Origin: Athripsodes cinereus
Taxonomy: Eukaryota > Arthropoda > Insecta > Trichoptera > Leptoceridae
Length of the DNA: 64,000 bases
Reading direction: 5' to 3'
NCBI GenBank assembly: GCA_947579605.1
Contig: OX388317.1
Coordinates: forward strand, 11,985,384 to 12,049,383
Part shown: positions 54,389 to 64,000 of the stretch, piece after piece
Numbering within the stretch: the stretch's first letter is position 1
Layout of the letters: each line of letters opens with the position of its first letter
Program-made: the position numbers and the translations under genes
Notes under the pieces: model-generated
What the model saw: the letters and a program-made list of their open reading frames with translations, nothing else
What the model was told of the DNA's origin: nothing
Database searches by the model: none

Positions 54389-55702
54389 GATATAGCAGAA
54401 ACACAGAAAACAGATGAAGAACTTCAGTCATTCAAAAAGAATTCCGGATTAAAACTTTTACAAGCGCCTCATGGCGATGAAGGTGTGTTAATATGGTGCG
54501 ACCATTCCACAGGTGTTTGGCGTCCATACATACCGAGTATATGGAGAGAGAAAGTTATACGATCTATCCATGAAACTAGTCATCCAGGAAGCAAAGCTAG
54601 CTACAGAATGTTGAAACAACGCTATGTGTGGCCAGGGATGGAGAAGGATGTCAAGAATTACGTCCAAAACTGTATATTGTGTCAAAAGACCAAAGTCCAC
54701 AAGCATACTAAGTGCCCAATACAATCCATTCCTATTCCATCAGGCAGGTTTGAACATGTCCACTTGGATATAGTCGGACCCATGGCAGAGAGCCAAGGAT
54801 ATAGATATATACTAACCATGATTGACCGTTTCTCACGTTGGACCGAATATGCTCCAATGAGAGACATAACAGCTGAAACAGTCATAAGAGCATTCATGAG
54901 ACACTGGATAGCCAGGTTCGGCACACCAGTTCAAGTAACGACTGACAGAGGGAGACAATTTGTCTCACAATTATTCAGCAAATTTACAAGGAACATGGGC
55001 ATCCATCACATCAAGACTTCCAGTTACCATCCTCAAGGAAACGGGTTAATAGAAAGGCATCACAGAATAATGAAAGCAGCTCTCAAAGCAGTCGATACTA
55101 TTAACTGGAGTGACGCTTTACCCTACGTAAGTTTAGGATTAAGAGCAAGTTACAGAGAAGAATTGAAGGCATCACCTGCAGAATTAGTTTACGGAACTAC
55201 GCTGCGGTTGCCAGGAGGATTCTTCCAAGACAACAAATTAGAAGACCCAGAAGAGCTATTACGACAAATGCACATAGCCATGGAAAAGTTGAGACCCGTA
55301 CCCACAAAGGTAAAAACAGACAAGAATGTATTTATACATAAAGATCTGAATGACTGCACACATGTTTTCATAAGGACGGATAAACACAAGAAACCTTTAG
55401 ATACTCCTTATGAAGGCCCGTTCAAGGTCATCAAAAGAGGCACACACGGTTTCACAATTAGTATTAAAGGAGAAGAACAAGTAATACATTTGAGTAGGTT
55501 GAAACCTGCATATGTAAGTGTTACAGATACGCAGTCAGCATGCACACCTAGAAGTCAGCAGAGTAAAGCTACTACTTCAGGAACTAGGAGTGTCAAGACC
55601 TACGATGACAGTATGCCGACAAAGGACACCAAGAAGGACGATGAGCAGCCAACCGGCATGACCACCAGATCAGGACGGAGAGTCACGTTCAGGGAGAGAT
55701 GA
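54389..55702 (+). CDS. Integrase region of pol
   Basis: 437 codons in the RT phase, beyond the in-frame TAA. The zinc-binding H61, H65 and C94, C97 (HETSH ... CILC) form the HHCC domain. The core has D127 (LDIVGP), D186 (TTDRGRQF) and E222 (GLIERHHR), with 35 residues between the last two: the DD35E set is complete. A GPF-type domain (YEGPFKVIKR, HLSRLKPAYV) follows, then a basic tail. It would insert the DNA copy and make the observed 4-bp duplication. All catalytic residues are intact, but expression in one polyprotein is interrupted by the upstream stop. Confidence 0.85.
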   Translation, partial: DIAETQKTDEELQSFKKNSGLKLLQAPHGDEGVLIWCDHSTGVWRPYIPSIWREKVIRSIHETSHPGSKASYRMLKQRYVWPGMEKDVKNYVQNCILCQKTKVHKHTKCPIQSIPIPSGRFEHVHLDIVGPMAESQGYRYILTMIDRFSRWTEYAPMRDITAETVIRAFMRHWIARFGTPVQVTTDRGRQFVSQLFSKFTRNMGIHHIKTSSYHPQGNGLIERHHRIMKAALKAVDTINWSDALPYVSLGLRASYREELKASPAELVYGTTLRLPGGFFQDNKLEDPEELLRQMHIAMEKLRPVPTKVKTDKNVFIHKDLNDCTHVFIRTDKHKKPLDTPYEGPFKVIKRGTHGFTISIKGEEQVIHLSRLKPAYVSVTDTQSACTPRSQQSKATTSGTRSVKTYDDSMPTKDTKKDDEQPTGMTTRSGRRVTFRER

Positions 55703-56963
55703 CACCAGAGAAAGAAACATCCTATAGAGGATATTCTTAAGTTATGTACATATATATGTTATTATTTTTATAATTTTTTTTATTTATTCAATCAACCCTT
55801 GAATCAGGTATATATGTTCATTATGTTCATATTATTTGATTAGTTTACAATTTTCAAAATGTATAAATAATATGTAAGATCACATAATTCAATTGAATAT
55901 GTAGATTTTTTTTATATGCTTAGAAAGATTTAATTTGAAAATTCTAGTTTTTTATTATTAAAAAGTTTACTGTTACACACCACATTGGGAAAGTCAGTAT
56001 AACTTAATTATTGAATTATTACACTTAAACTTAAATTATTATTTTGTAAGTATATCTAGGCAATGCTGTTAATGCCTGGAAGATAGTTATATATGTTATA
56101 TGAATATTTTCCTTTATTTATTATTTTATTTTGGTTATGTGAACACCATTAAGCAAGATACAATTGAGTATGGATATAGCATGTTTTTAATTATTATACT
56201 TTATTATATTATTTGTGATAGAATATGACTTATGTAAATAAACATACTATCAACAGTAGGAATAGTCTTATAATAAACATTGTTTGTTTTAGGCTTTAAA
56301 GTAATTAAAAGTAACTTTTTCAGTAAATTTCAAATGCATCCGATATGGAAAATTGCACAGAAAATAATTTTTTTGCACAGAAATAAGAAATAATTGCACA
56401 GAAAATATTTTTTTTATTGAATATGTAAATATATTTTGTATAAATATAAATGTAAATAAAAATTTCATATAAATGTAAATATGTAAATACATTGTGAATT
56501 TTTACAAATATTATTTAGTTCTCAATAATTTAAACAATAGTTTAAAGTTGCATTTGCAAAATATGATAAATACTTTTGGAGATGTTACAATTCGAGTAAT
56601 CATAGAATAACATAAAGTAGAGATGTAATATGTTGATGTCATTGCAATGCACATTATAATCATTAGGATGTGTTGGCTGGTAAAGATGAGCATAGTGCTA
56701 ACTTTGATTTTGCTTTCAGGGTTGGAGCAGACATGTAACAAGGCGTTGGCACCTCAATTCTCAAACCATTCTCAATCGAATACATCCAGTCATTGATTCA
56801 AGATGTACATTTTTATATTATTTTAAAAATTATTTTATCAATTTAGCTCTAGTACCCAGTACTGTATTAGTCTTAGTGAAACGAGAGTACAGGACATCAC
56901 AACACCACATTCAAATTAATTAAAAAGAAAAATGTGAACATTTTTCTGAAAGGCTGAGATCTA
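55703..56963 (+). other. 3' non-coding region of the LTR element
   Basis: AT-rich, no env-like frame. The polypurine tract is not obvious; GAAAGGCTGAGAT (56948-56960) is the nearest candidate before the 3' LTR. Confidence 0.5.
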
Positions 56964-57388
56964 TGTGGAGGTGTGATGCCTCCGTAACACATCTTGTGAC
57001 TCCTACATGTAGCAACTTATGGAAAGTTCCATAGTATTGTTGCATGTAGGAAGAATGAGTGAGGAGAGATTGGTTTTGCTAACCAGCGAGCATTCTCGTT
57101 TGGTCGCTCACTCGCGGTGGTTTACTATTTTCGTTGTGTTCTTGTACTCACGCGTTCTAATATTTTATTCAACCAAAAATATACTCATTGAATTTGTAAT
57201 AGTATAGAACTAAAATTAGAGCATTACATCGTATTGTGGAACATCAAACTGGTGGAAAAGCTTTTAATTGTAGCCTACTCATTTACAGGTGAGAGAAATC
57301 TAGTAATTAACTTCCTTCTCAGAACTTGTCTTACACAAGTTCACCATATCCTCGCAGTAGGATATAGGTAACACATAAAATCGTTTCA
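56964..57388 (+). repeat. 3' LTR
   Basis: 425 bp. Differs from the 5' LTR at three positions (CACATC for CAGATC, GGAAGAAT for GGATGAAT, TTACATCG for TTAAATCG). A short open frame within it is incidental. Confidence 0.95.
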
Positions 57389-57392
57389 ACTT

Positions 57393-57677
57393 ATTTACCC
57401 AATAAACGAGAGGTCATGATTTCAATGTTTCATTTTATTTTTTTGTAGTTAACTCGATGTGAATAATTTATCAAGGATGGTCCAATTTATAGAAATATTT
57501 TGGTCTGATATAGATTGATTTGATTCTCTTTTGGTTTGTTTAAGTATGTATATACCTTTCTAATCTTTATATCTACACTTTGAGGTTAGTATCAAGATTT
57601 AATCAAATTTATGTTTACTAACTATCTGAGACTTATTATTAGGACGATCCATACCGTACATGAGTATTATAATATAC
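57393..57677. other. No recognisable feature
   Basis: AT-rich flank of the LTR element. Confidence 0.4.
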
Positions 57678-57728
57678 TTATAATAAATACTTAACTAAGA
57701 AGTCTTCTTAGTTAAGTATTTATTATAA
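57678..57728. repeat. Perfect 25-bp inverted repeat
   Basis: TTATAATAAATACTTAACTA-AGAAG and its complement, separated by one base. Could form a cruciform; may be a tiny MITE. Confidence 0.8.
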
Positions 57729-57836
57729 TGGCTCTTTTAACCACTTATGTTTTTATGCATCCTAAACTTATGTTTTTTAATTGATCTCTATTATTTGAAA
57801 TTTTTTATATAAATTTTTTTATATCAATTTTTTATT

Positions 57837-58019
57837 AACTTATGAATTTAAACTAATTGACTATTTACTATATTTGACAATTTCATACCACTTTGATTTC
57901 TCTTTGTAATGTTCTTGACCAAATTTTTAACTTATGAATTTTAACTAACTGACTTTTTCCTATATTTGACAATTTTATACCACTTTGATTTCTCTTTGTA
58001 ATGTCTTGACCAAATTTTT
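57837..58019 (+). repeat. Direct duplication of a 92-bp unit
   Basis: Two adjacent units share AACTTATGAATTTWAACTAA, TATTTGACAATTT, ATACCACTTTGATTTCTCTT and TTGACCAAATTTTT with about ten differences. Confidence 0.85.
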
Positions 58020-60432
58020 TTTAACAATTTTGTATCTTTTTTATAATTATGACATGATTTATGTTATATTGTCTGTAAAACTTTCGTTTCTTTAGTCTAA
58101 TTGTTTTGTGTCTTTTTTGTAACAGATCTTTCCTTTGTTTACATGTTTTGTATGCATACAGAGGTTTAACATGTTAAAGGCTTTGGCCAGAAATATTTGT
58201 AAATAAATAAATAAATAAATATGACAAACGGCTTCTTTTTATTTCATCGAGTCGTTATAGATTATTATACCGTTCCATCGACATCCCTATACCGCGTAAC
58301 GGACTATGCGACACGACTTGTGATATTGCACCTCTTTATACCATGTCATCACTCTAGAATATGGAAAAGGATTCAAATGGATTTTATTGTAGGTGTACGT
58401 TTTATTGTGAGGTAGGTATTATCTTTTTTAAAATTTAGAATATCGCACATGCAAGTAATACTGAAATATTATATTTGCAATACATTAAATCAACAAACTT
58501 ACTTAAAACGCTCCCAAAGTTTTTTTTATTTAGCGTTGAATTGCATTAAATGCTAGACGCTTTTTCTACCTTGAAAGGAGCTCTAATGAGTTGGAAAAGA
58601 GTTTTTTTATTGTTTTGTTATTTCAATATAAATAAATAATGAAATTACAAACACATATTTAAAGTGAGATTATTTAGAATATCTTCATTTTAGTAAAAAA
58701 TAAATAAAAATAAAATTATGGATTTTTTTTGAGAGCCAAAGAGTTGGTTTATTGTCTATTGATGAACCCAAAATGAACAGTAAAAAAATAATGTTCTCAA
58801 ATCTAGATTCCTTTACAAACATCCTAATCACTGGAAAACAGATCTCGTATTACAGTTCATAAAAGTTCACATATTATGTAGGTTCAACTATATGCTTCTC
58901 TTTATCATTTAGTACGAGTAGATACTTACATACATACATATACGAAAATAAGATATTATCTTTACCTTAAGAGGGAGACTTATATTAAATCACATTAAAA
59001 TAAATATTATCTTCATGTTGTTTCTCTCATTTCTGTTATTTGTATTTTTCTTTTTATATTATTATTATTATTATTACGAGACTATTCTCTAGAGACATTT
59101 TATTTGTCACAGATTCCTTCTTCTCCGTGTGTTGACATTTGACAAAATCTCTGAGATTTGACAACAAATACATTGCCTTTTTCCCAGTTGAATGTCAAGT
59201 CCCAAAAATAGAAATAGAGATAAAAATGCCTTGATAAATAAATTATGATAATAATATAGTCTAATTAAAAATGAAGCAAGCTTTGTTAGAATACAGCTTA
59301 TGTAGGATAACAATAATTTAAATAAAAGGTAAAATGAATCTTGAAGAAAATAATATAACTCAAGACACTTCTTAGAAATACTATTGTAGATATCCTTCGG
59401 ACCTTTAATTAAATGCCACTCCAACTTAAACTCATTATTTATGTTTATAAAGAAGTTAGGATATTATTCTGAATAGAAAAATCAAAAATTATTGTTTAGA
59501 AAAAAATGTACTAATATAATTTGAAAGAAGTGTTTCTTTCTACTATTGATAATTAATTCGCAGAGAGACGTCTTTCGACTTATAAGGTCATTATCAATCT
59601 AATGGAATTCTACTACGTGTGCACCGACACAATTAATAAAAAAATGTAAAATTTATTTATAGGGTGCGCTCTATTTTTGTGAATGGGATATATTTTTTTT
59701 TCTTTTGTGCGATTAAGATTTTTACTTTAATTTTAATGTTATTAATTTAGACTATTTTTTGGTGCAAGTCGAAACAATTGCTCCACTTATTGGATTTCTG
59801 TCCAGGATATTCCTTCAGACGTTTTCAAATTTCTTTCTTTGTAGATTTTGTTTAGTTCAGAAGTGAGTTAATTGACTGCTCTGCTGACTGACTTACTTCT
59901 TTAAAAGATTAACAAAATAATAAATGTACGTTAAACTGCTAGGAAGATATTTCAATTAATATTTAATAAAAAACGGTTTAGAATATTTACTAACGAAGAC
60001 TTTGTATAAAAGTATAGAGTCTAATATATTTCTTGCTGAAGCATTTCTTAGTAAATCCTCAAAGCATCCGGAGCCATTCACTCATTTGGCTATATTCCAC
60101 GAAAGTTTTCTTTACGCTCAATGGCTGTAGATATTTATTTGCCTTTTTAAAAATTATGCCATAAAAACATATTATCAAACCTATCTACTTATTTTATTCT
60201 TTCAAACATTTTTGTTTACTTATCAATCTTTAAAAAAATAAAAGTTTTATTTTTTTATACAATTTAATATTTTTTTTGATTCACGTATTTGAAATGTGTA
60301 AAAGGAATATTAATATTGAAAAAATGCCTTTTCATTAATTTTTTATCTTCTTTATTATAAAAAAAAAACTTTTTCTGTTAGTTTTCCAGCTTTCTGTAAA
60401 AGACAAATATTTAAAAAAAAAACACGTATAAG
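58020..60432. other. No recognisable gene
   Basis: AT-rich with an (AAAT)n tract at 58199-58221. A 105-codon minus frame at 59107-59424 has no motif. Confidence 0.4.
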
Positions 60433-60537
60433 ATATACAAATAAATAATAAGACATTATTAAAGGTTTTACATATACTATATGTAAAACATAGTATATGT
60501 AAAACCTTTAATAATATTTTATTATTTATTTGTATAT
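60433..60537. mobile_element. Small fold-back element
   Basis: The arms, ATATACAAATAAATAATAA-type then ATTATTAAAGGTTTTACATA, are complementary over about 45 bp around the centre ATGTAAAAC. Possibly a miniature inverted-repeat element. Confidence 0.55.
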
Positions 60538-61870
60538 AATGGAGTTTTACGAAATAAATATCAAAAAAATTCAACAACGTATAAGATAATAAAAGGTATG
60601 TAACATTTGGACATATAGGTTCAGCATATTAGGTATGACACATATTCTTAATATTTTAATAACACGAGGATGACAATCTGTATGCTTATATCATGCACTT
60701 TTTTTGCTTAATATACCCATAAATGGAAATGGTATGATAGTTTAATGAGAGATTTTTAATAAAAATTGAAATAGTAATGACGCAGTTTCAGTAGAATTAA
60801 TCAATTTGACTGTTGATGGTTTGGTCATATGAATTTACTGAACAGCCAAAATATATAATAAAGTGCCCAGGATTCTCTTATTTTAATCATTTATGTTATT
60901 TTGGAACTGAGAAGAAGTACCTACTGATCCGTGTCTCTACTCTCTGCACATCAAGCGTCACCACATTCAAAACCTTCATCTAAGTTTTGATCCATCACAT
61001 AGAAACTTTAATCAATTCCAGACGAAAAAGAAAGAAGGACATCGAAAATGAAATGAATCTTTCTAGTTATTCAAAGATATGGAAAATATTAGAACACATA
61101 CTTTAAATAAAATATCACTCAGTCATACAATTTCCTGTAATAATAATAATATGAAGTTTCTCATAATTTAAAAATCACGTAGGCACCATTTATTTTATAT
61201 ATATGTTATCTCATTGATAATAATAATAATAATTTGGTATGAAGTCTTTGTAATTTTTCTGAGATAATTTCAATGGTTTTTATGTATAGTTTCCCGTCTT
61301 TTCAGTAAATTTATAGGTAACTCAGGAAAGCATTAAACATTCTATGGGAGTTATTATACTCTGCCTTTCTCACAATATAAATAATTCTGATAGGTGTTCT
61401 TTTGAAAGTACCTATCGTAAATATGAGTAAAAATATTCATAAAGGAATATTTCTTCAAATCACCCAACCGAATAACATTTCAGTCATTAAACCCTAACCA
61501 TCTGAAATGTTTTTGTGAAGAATATTTTCCTGTTGTATCTATAGCGAAAAAAATCAAAAATTGTTATTATTTCTATATCAATATTATCATTTTCTTAAAG
61601 TTATGATAGAAGTAGATATATTTATTATTTACGAGAATATGGTATTGGCCACAACATCATGCACCTAGATCTGCTCATTACCGCTGGTGGTATGATGAAA
61701 CATCAATATGGATCAAGTATTGAAAGCCCAACATACGTTGTAGCTTGTAAATTGAAACTGTAAAGCCTGACAGGGGACAGGAAAGAGTGGAAAAACCCTT
61801 GCTTGTTACAGATTGTTTCAGTGGATAATGACTTAAAGAAATTGATTATTATAATACAATATCTATCTTC
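60538..61870. other. No recognisable gene
   Basis: AT-rich; a higher-complexity patch at 61645-61830 is unassigned. Confidence 0.4.
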
Positions 61871-62120
61871 TTCTACTACTACAACTAAACCATCACATCA
61901 TATCCTACAAGTGGGGTAGTCAACAAGCCAGCTGTATCTAATAAACACGCAAACTGTCGTGCTAACAAAAAATTAAAACATTCAGGCTGAATGGCAAATC
62001 TCATCGCTGAATTTGAGATGTTAAATATTTTTATTTTTTTGAAAATCTAACTTTAACAAGAGTATCAAAAACTTATGGAACTTATGGAGACCAATTCTTT
62101 GCCGCATGCTTCACGGAATA
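61871..62120 (-). mobile_element. 250-bp SINE-like element, diverged copy
   Basis: Plus sense: TACTACAACTAAACCATCAC, TCCTACAAGTGGGGTAGTCA, AACACGCAAACTGTCGTGCT, GCAAATCTCATCGCTGAATT, GGAGACCAATTCTTTGCCGC, CTTCACGGAAT. Full length with substitutions throughout. Confidence 0.65.
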
Positions 62121-62657
62121 CAATATTAGCACATCATAGAAATTATTGTCATAAATGTTTTTATCATATCCTATTACGATACGTTAAATAATGATAAAAT
62201 ATAAATTCGTTTAATTATAAGCACTAGTACGTTTCAAAATTTATGTTTTATCAGTTTTTGTATAATTTATAAACAAGTTTATAACAATAAAAATAAATAT
62301 AGCTAATAAAGTTTTAGTTTATTACGTAGGTAGGTACATAAATGACACAGAATTTTGTTCACATCGAACAAAGTTAATTATGGTACAATTTAAATAATAA
62401 AACAGTAATACAATCAGTAGTATTTACAGATAACAACAATATAACGTTTTAAATTTTGGAGATATAATAATTTGTTCCTCGCCGCCGCTTTACCACTCAG
62501 ACAATAATAAATTGAGATGAAATCTCGTAAAATACATATTTATAAGTAGTAATAAAAATACGTTCGAGTAGCTTACGTACAAAATAAATATTATTATTTG
62601 AAAACGATAATATATCTTCAGAGAGGAAACATCTAGGATTCTATATTCCTCAGTTAC
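62121..62657. other. No recognisable gene
   Basis: AT-rich. Confidence 0.4.
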
Positions 62658-62829
62658 TTTCCTCCCAGTTGGATACCAGTTAAGGCGTGGTTGTTCGGCG
62701 CCCTCAAAGTCGTTTTTTGCATACAAACTTCGTCTGCATCCTGTTTGTTTCTGACTCGAGTGCCTTCTCCACGATGACCACTTATACAAGGAACGAAATA
62801 TTTTATTGAACTGAACATTTCTCCAGATA
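62658..62829 (-). CDS. Possible internal exon of an unidentified host gene
   Basis: A 172-bp GC-richer island. In minus sense an acceptor-like AACAATTTCAG precedes it and a donor-like AAA/GTAACT follows. Two frames are open across it. The better-looking one begins SGEMFSSIKYFVPCISGHRG and contains NKQDADEVCMQ and NNHALTGIQLGG; the other gives a tryptophan-rich, basic peptide (WSSWRRHSSQKQTG). I recognise neither. It could equally be an old repeat. No neighbouring exon was found. Confidence 0.25.
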
Positions 62830-63214
62830 CTGAAATTGTTATTATTGAAATACCTTTTCATTTCTATGGACTATTCAAATGTCTTTATCATCATGTGATG
62901 TGAATTTTTAGAGTCAAAAATGCAATTTATTTCTACTTTATTAACGATTATATTTTAAGAAAATATGCCTTCTAGAGCATAGATTAAAATTATTTTTATT
63001 TACATGAAAAGATTTCAGAAAAAAAGGTTCAATTTATAAAAAAATATGTAAATACAAAATTTATAACCTCATATATCAGTTATCTAACAGATTCTTGAAT
63101 GATTTTGTCTGGAATATGTAAATTGTTTTCTTTTTTCAATGTTTATTATTTAATCTCAGTTTTTAAGGTTAAGAATAGAATATAATTAAAGAAAAAAAAT
63201 AGTATCACATATTT
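62830..63214. other. No recognisable feature
   Basis: AT-rich. Confidence 0.4.
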
Positions 63215-63509
63215 GCTACTACTTCTACTGCTAAACCATCAAGGCGTATCACACAAAGTGAGGAAACCAGCAGTCTAGCTGCATATTATAAATATGCAAG
63301 CTGTCTTTTCCATGCCAAAAAAATAAGACCTCCAGGATGGCGGGCTAATCTAACCGCTGAGTTTAACAAATAAATGTATTTTTTTACATCTTTTATTTAC
63401 AGCGATAAGGTCAACCACCCATCCTGAATTTTTGCCTTTTACAGTGCCCTCAAAAACTAACTGAAAAAAGTGGGAGACCAAATCTTCGCCAAGTATTTCA
63501 CGGGATTAA
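63215..63509 (-). mobile_element. 250-bp SINE-like element with internal inverted segment
   Basis: Plus sense: CTTCTACTGCTAAACCATCA, GTGAGGAAACCAGCAGTCTA, AAGCTGTCTTTTCCATGCC, CCTCCAGGATGGCGGGCTAA and CGCTGAGTTTAAC. Then GCGATAAGGTCAACCACCCA and TCCTGAATTTTTGCC in the opposite orientation, then the normal 5' part to ATTTCACGGGATT. About 45 bp longer than the family because of this. Confidence 0.6.
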
Positions 63510-64000
63510 AACTGAATAATTTGAATCACTAAAATAAACAAAAGAAATAAAAAAATACTCACCATACATTCTCACATGAGGGTATTGTTGTTCTCTCTAA
63601 ACATGTCTTTCAAAAATTGCTTCATTATCTTTTCAAAGAGTTTTCTTTCCTTACAGTGTATTCAATATATCTATAGCTATTGATAAATAATACCTTCCTA
63701 CCCATTGTATTAGATACAATGTACAAGAGTAATGTGGATTGGTAGGTAGGTACCTACATAATATATACAATGCTCCTGCATATCATAGTAAGAAAATGCT
63801 TACAGTATTGAAGTGAGGAAATTAACTGACTGCTTCTACTTTCAAAGAAGACAATCTTCAATTATCTCAAAACTTTTTCAGTTGAAACTACAAATATCAA
63901 TTACAAAAAAAATAATTGGGAATTGATAAAGAGTCATTTATAGAATAAAGAATTTTCATCATGATCATCTTTTTAAATGCAATTTTTCAGTGTTAATATT
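63510..64000. other. No recognisable feature
   Basis: AT-rich to the window end. Confidence 0.4.

Larger units (their letters stand above)
50225..57388 (+). mobile_element. Complete Ty3/gypsy LTR retrotransposon, CsRn1-type
   Basis: 7164 bp: 5' LTR, primer site, leader of about 1 kb, gag, protease, RT/RNase H, integrase, 3' region of about 1.26 kb, 3' LTR. ACTT occurs immediately outside both LTRs (50221-50224, 57389-57392), a 4-bp target duplication. Three features place it in the CsRn1/Kabuki group: primer site TGGTGACCCC complementary to the 3' end of tRNA-Trp, a C-H-C-C gag knuckle, and no envelope-like ORF. LTRs differ at 3 of 425 positions, so insertion is recent. pol is interrupted twice, so this copy is probably not autonomous. 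Confidence 0.92.

Noticed and set aside
55703..56963. Envelope gene in the LTR element
   Set aside because: No long frame or membrane-protein signature; only AT-rich non-coding DNA.
62490..62861. 123-codon minus frame as an intact gene
   Set aside because: Only its middle third has gene-like composition; the C-terminal half is low-complexity Ile/Leu/Tyr. Kept only as a possible exon, more likely in another frame.

Overview
This window reads as AT-rich, intron-scale or intergenic chromosomal DNA from an insect. Lepidoptera is the best guess: GTAGGTACCTAC-type strings are scattered throughout, LINE and SINE 3' ends carry GGGGTAGGCAG followed by CATACATA-like tails, and the retroelement clades fit. 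I saw no confident host gene, no tRNA or rRNA gene and no CRISPR. The only host-gene hint is one possible exon at 62658-62829 (minus). Nearly all recognisable sequence is mobile DNA of different ages.

Three large elements dominate. (1) 11550-14990 (minus) is a non-LTR retrotransposon with one intact 1011-residue endonuclease/reverse-transcriptase ORF; its stop codon almost touches the (TATG)n tail. (2) 16152-22250 (minus) is a second LINE with a zinc-knuckle ORF1 and an endonuclease/RT ORF2. Between them lies an unexpected third frame of 385 codons, in phase with ORF1 and separated from it by UGA followed by CUA, the best-known stop-readthrough context. (3) 50225-57388 (plus) is a complete Ty3/gypsy element of the CsRn1 type: 425-bp LTRs differing at 3 sites, ACTT target duplication, tRNA-Trp-type primer site, C-H-C-C gag knuckle and DD35E integrase. 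Its pol is broken at the protease/RT border and at the RNase H/integrase border.

Around these lie smaller elements. A roughly 250-bp SINE-like family has at least six near-complete copies and a 3' end resembling that of LINE (1). There are tRNA-headed SINE pieces, fold-back MITEs (one with TAA and one with TA target duplications), decayed LINE 3' ends, and two fold-back elements with hammerhead-ribozyme-like cores, 14-15 bp target duplications and the layout of Penelope-like elements. Local tandem duplications occur at 27802-28276 (six 80-81 bp units), 36654-37198, 42849-43950 and 57837-58019.

Likely relationships: LINE (1) or a relative may mobilise the SINE family, and a Penelope-like RT absent from the window would be needed for the hammerhead fold-backs. 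The strongest leads for something undescribed are the readthrough/third ORF of LINE (2) and the hammerhead fold-back family. All similarity statements come from reading by eye; no database search was run.
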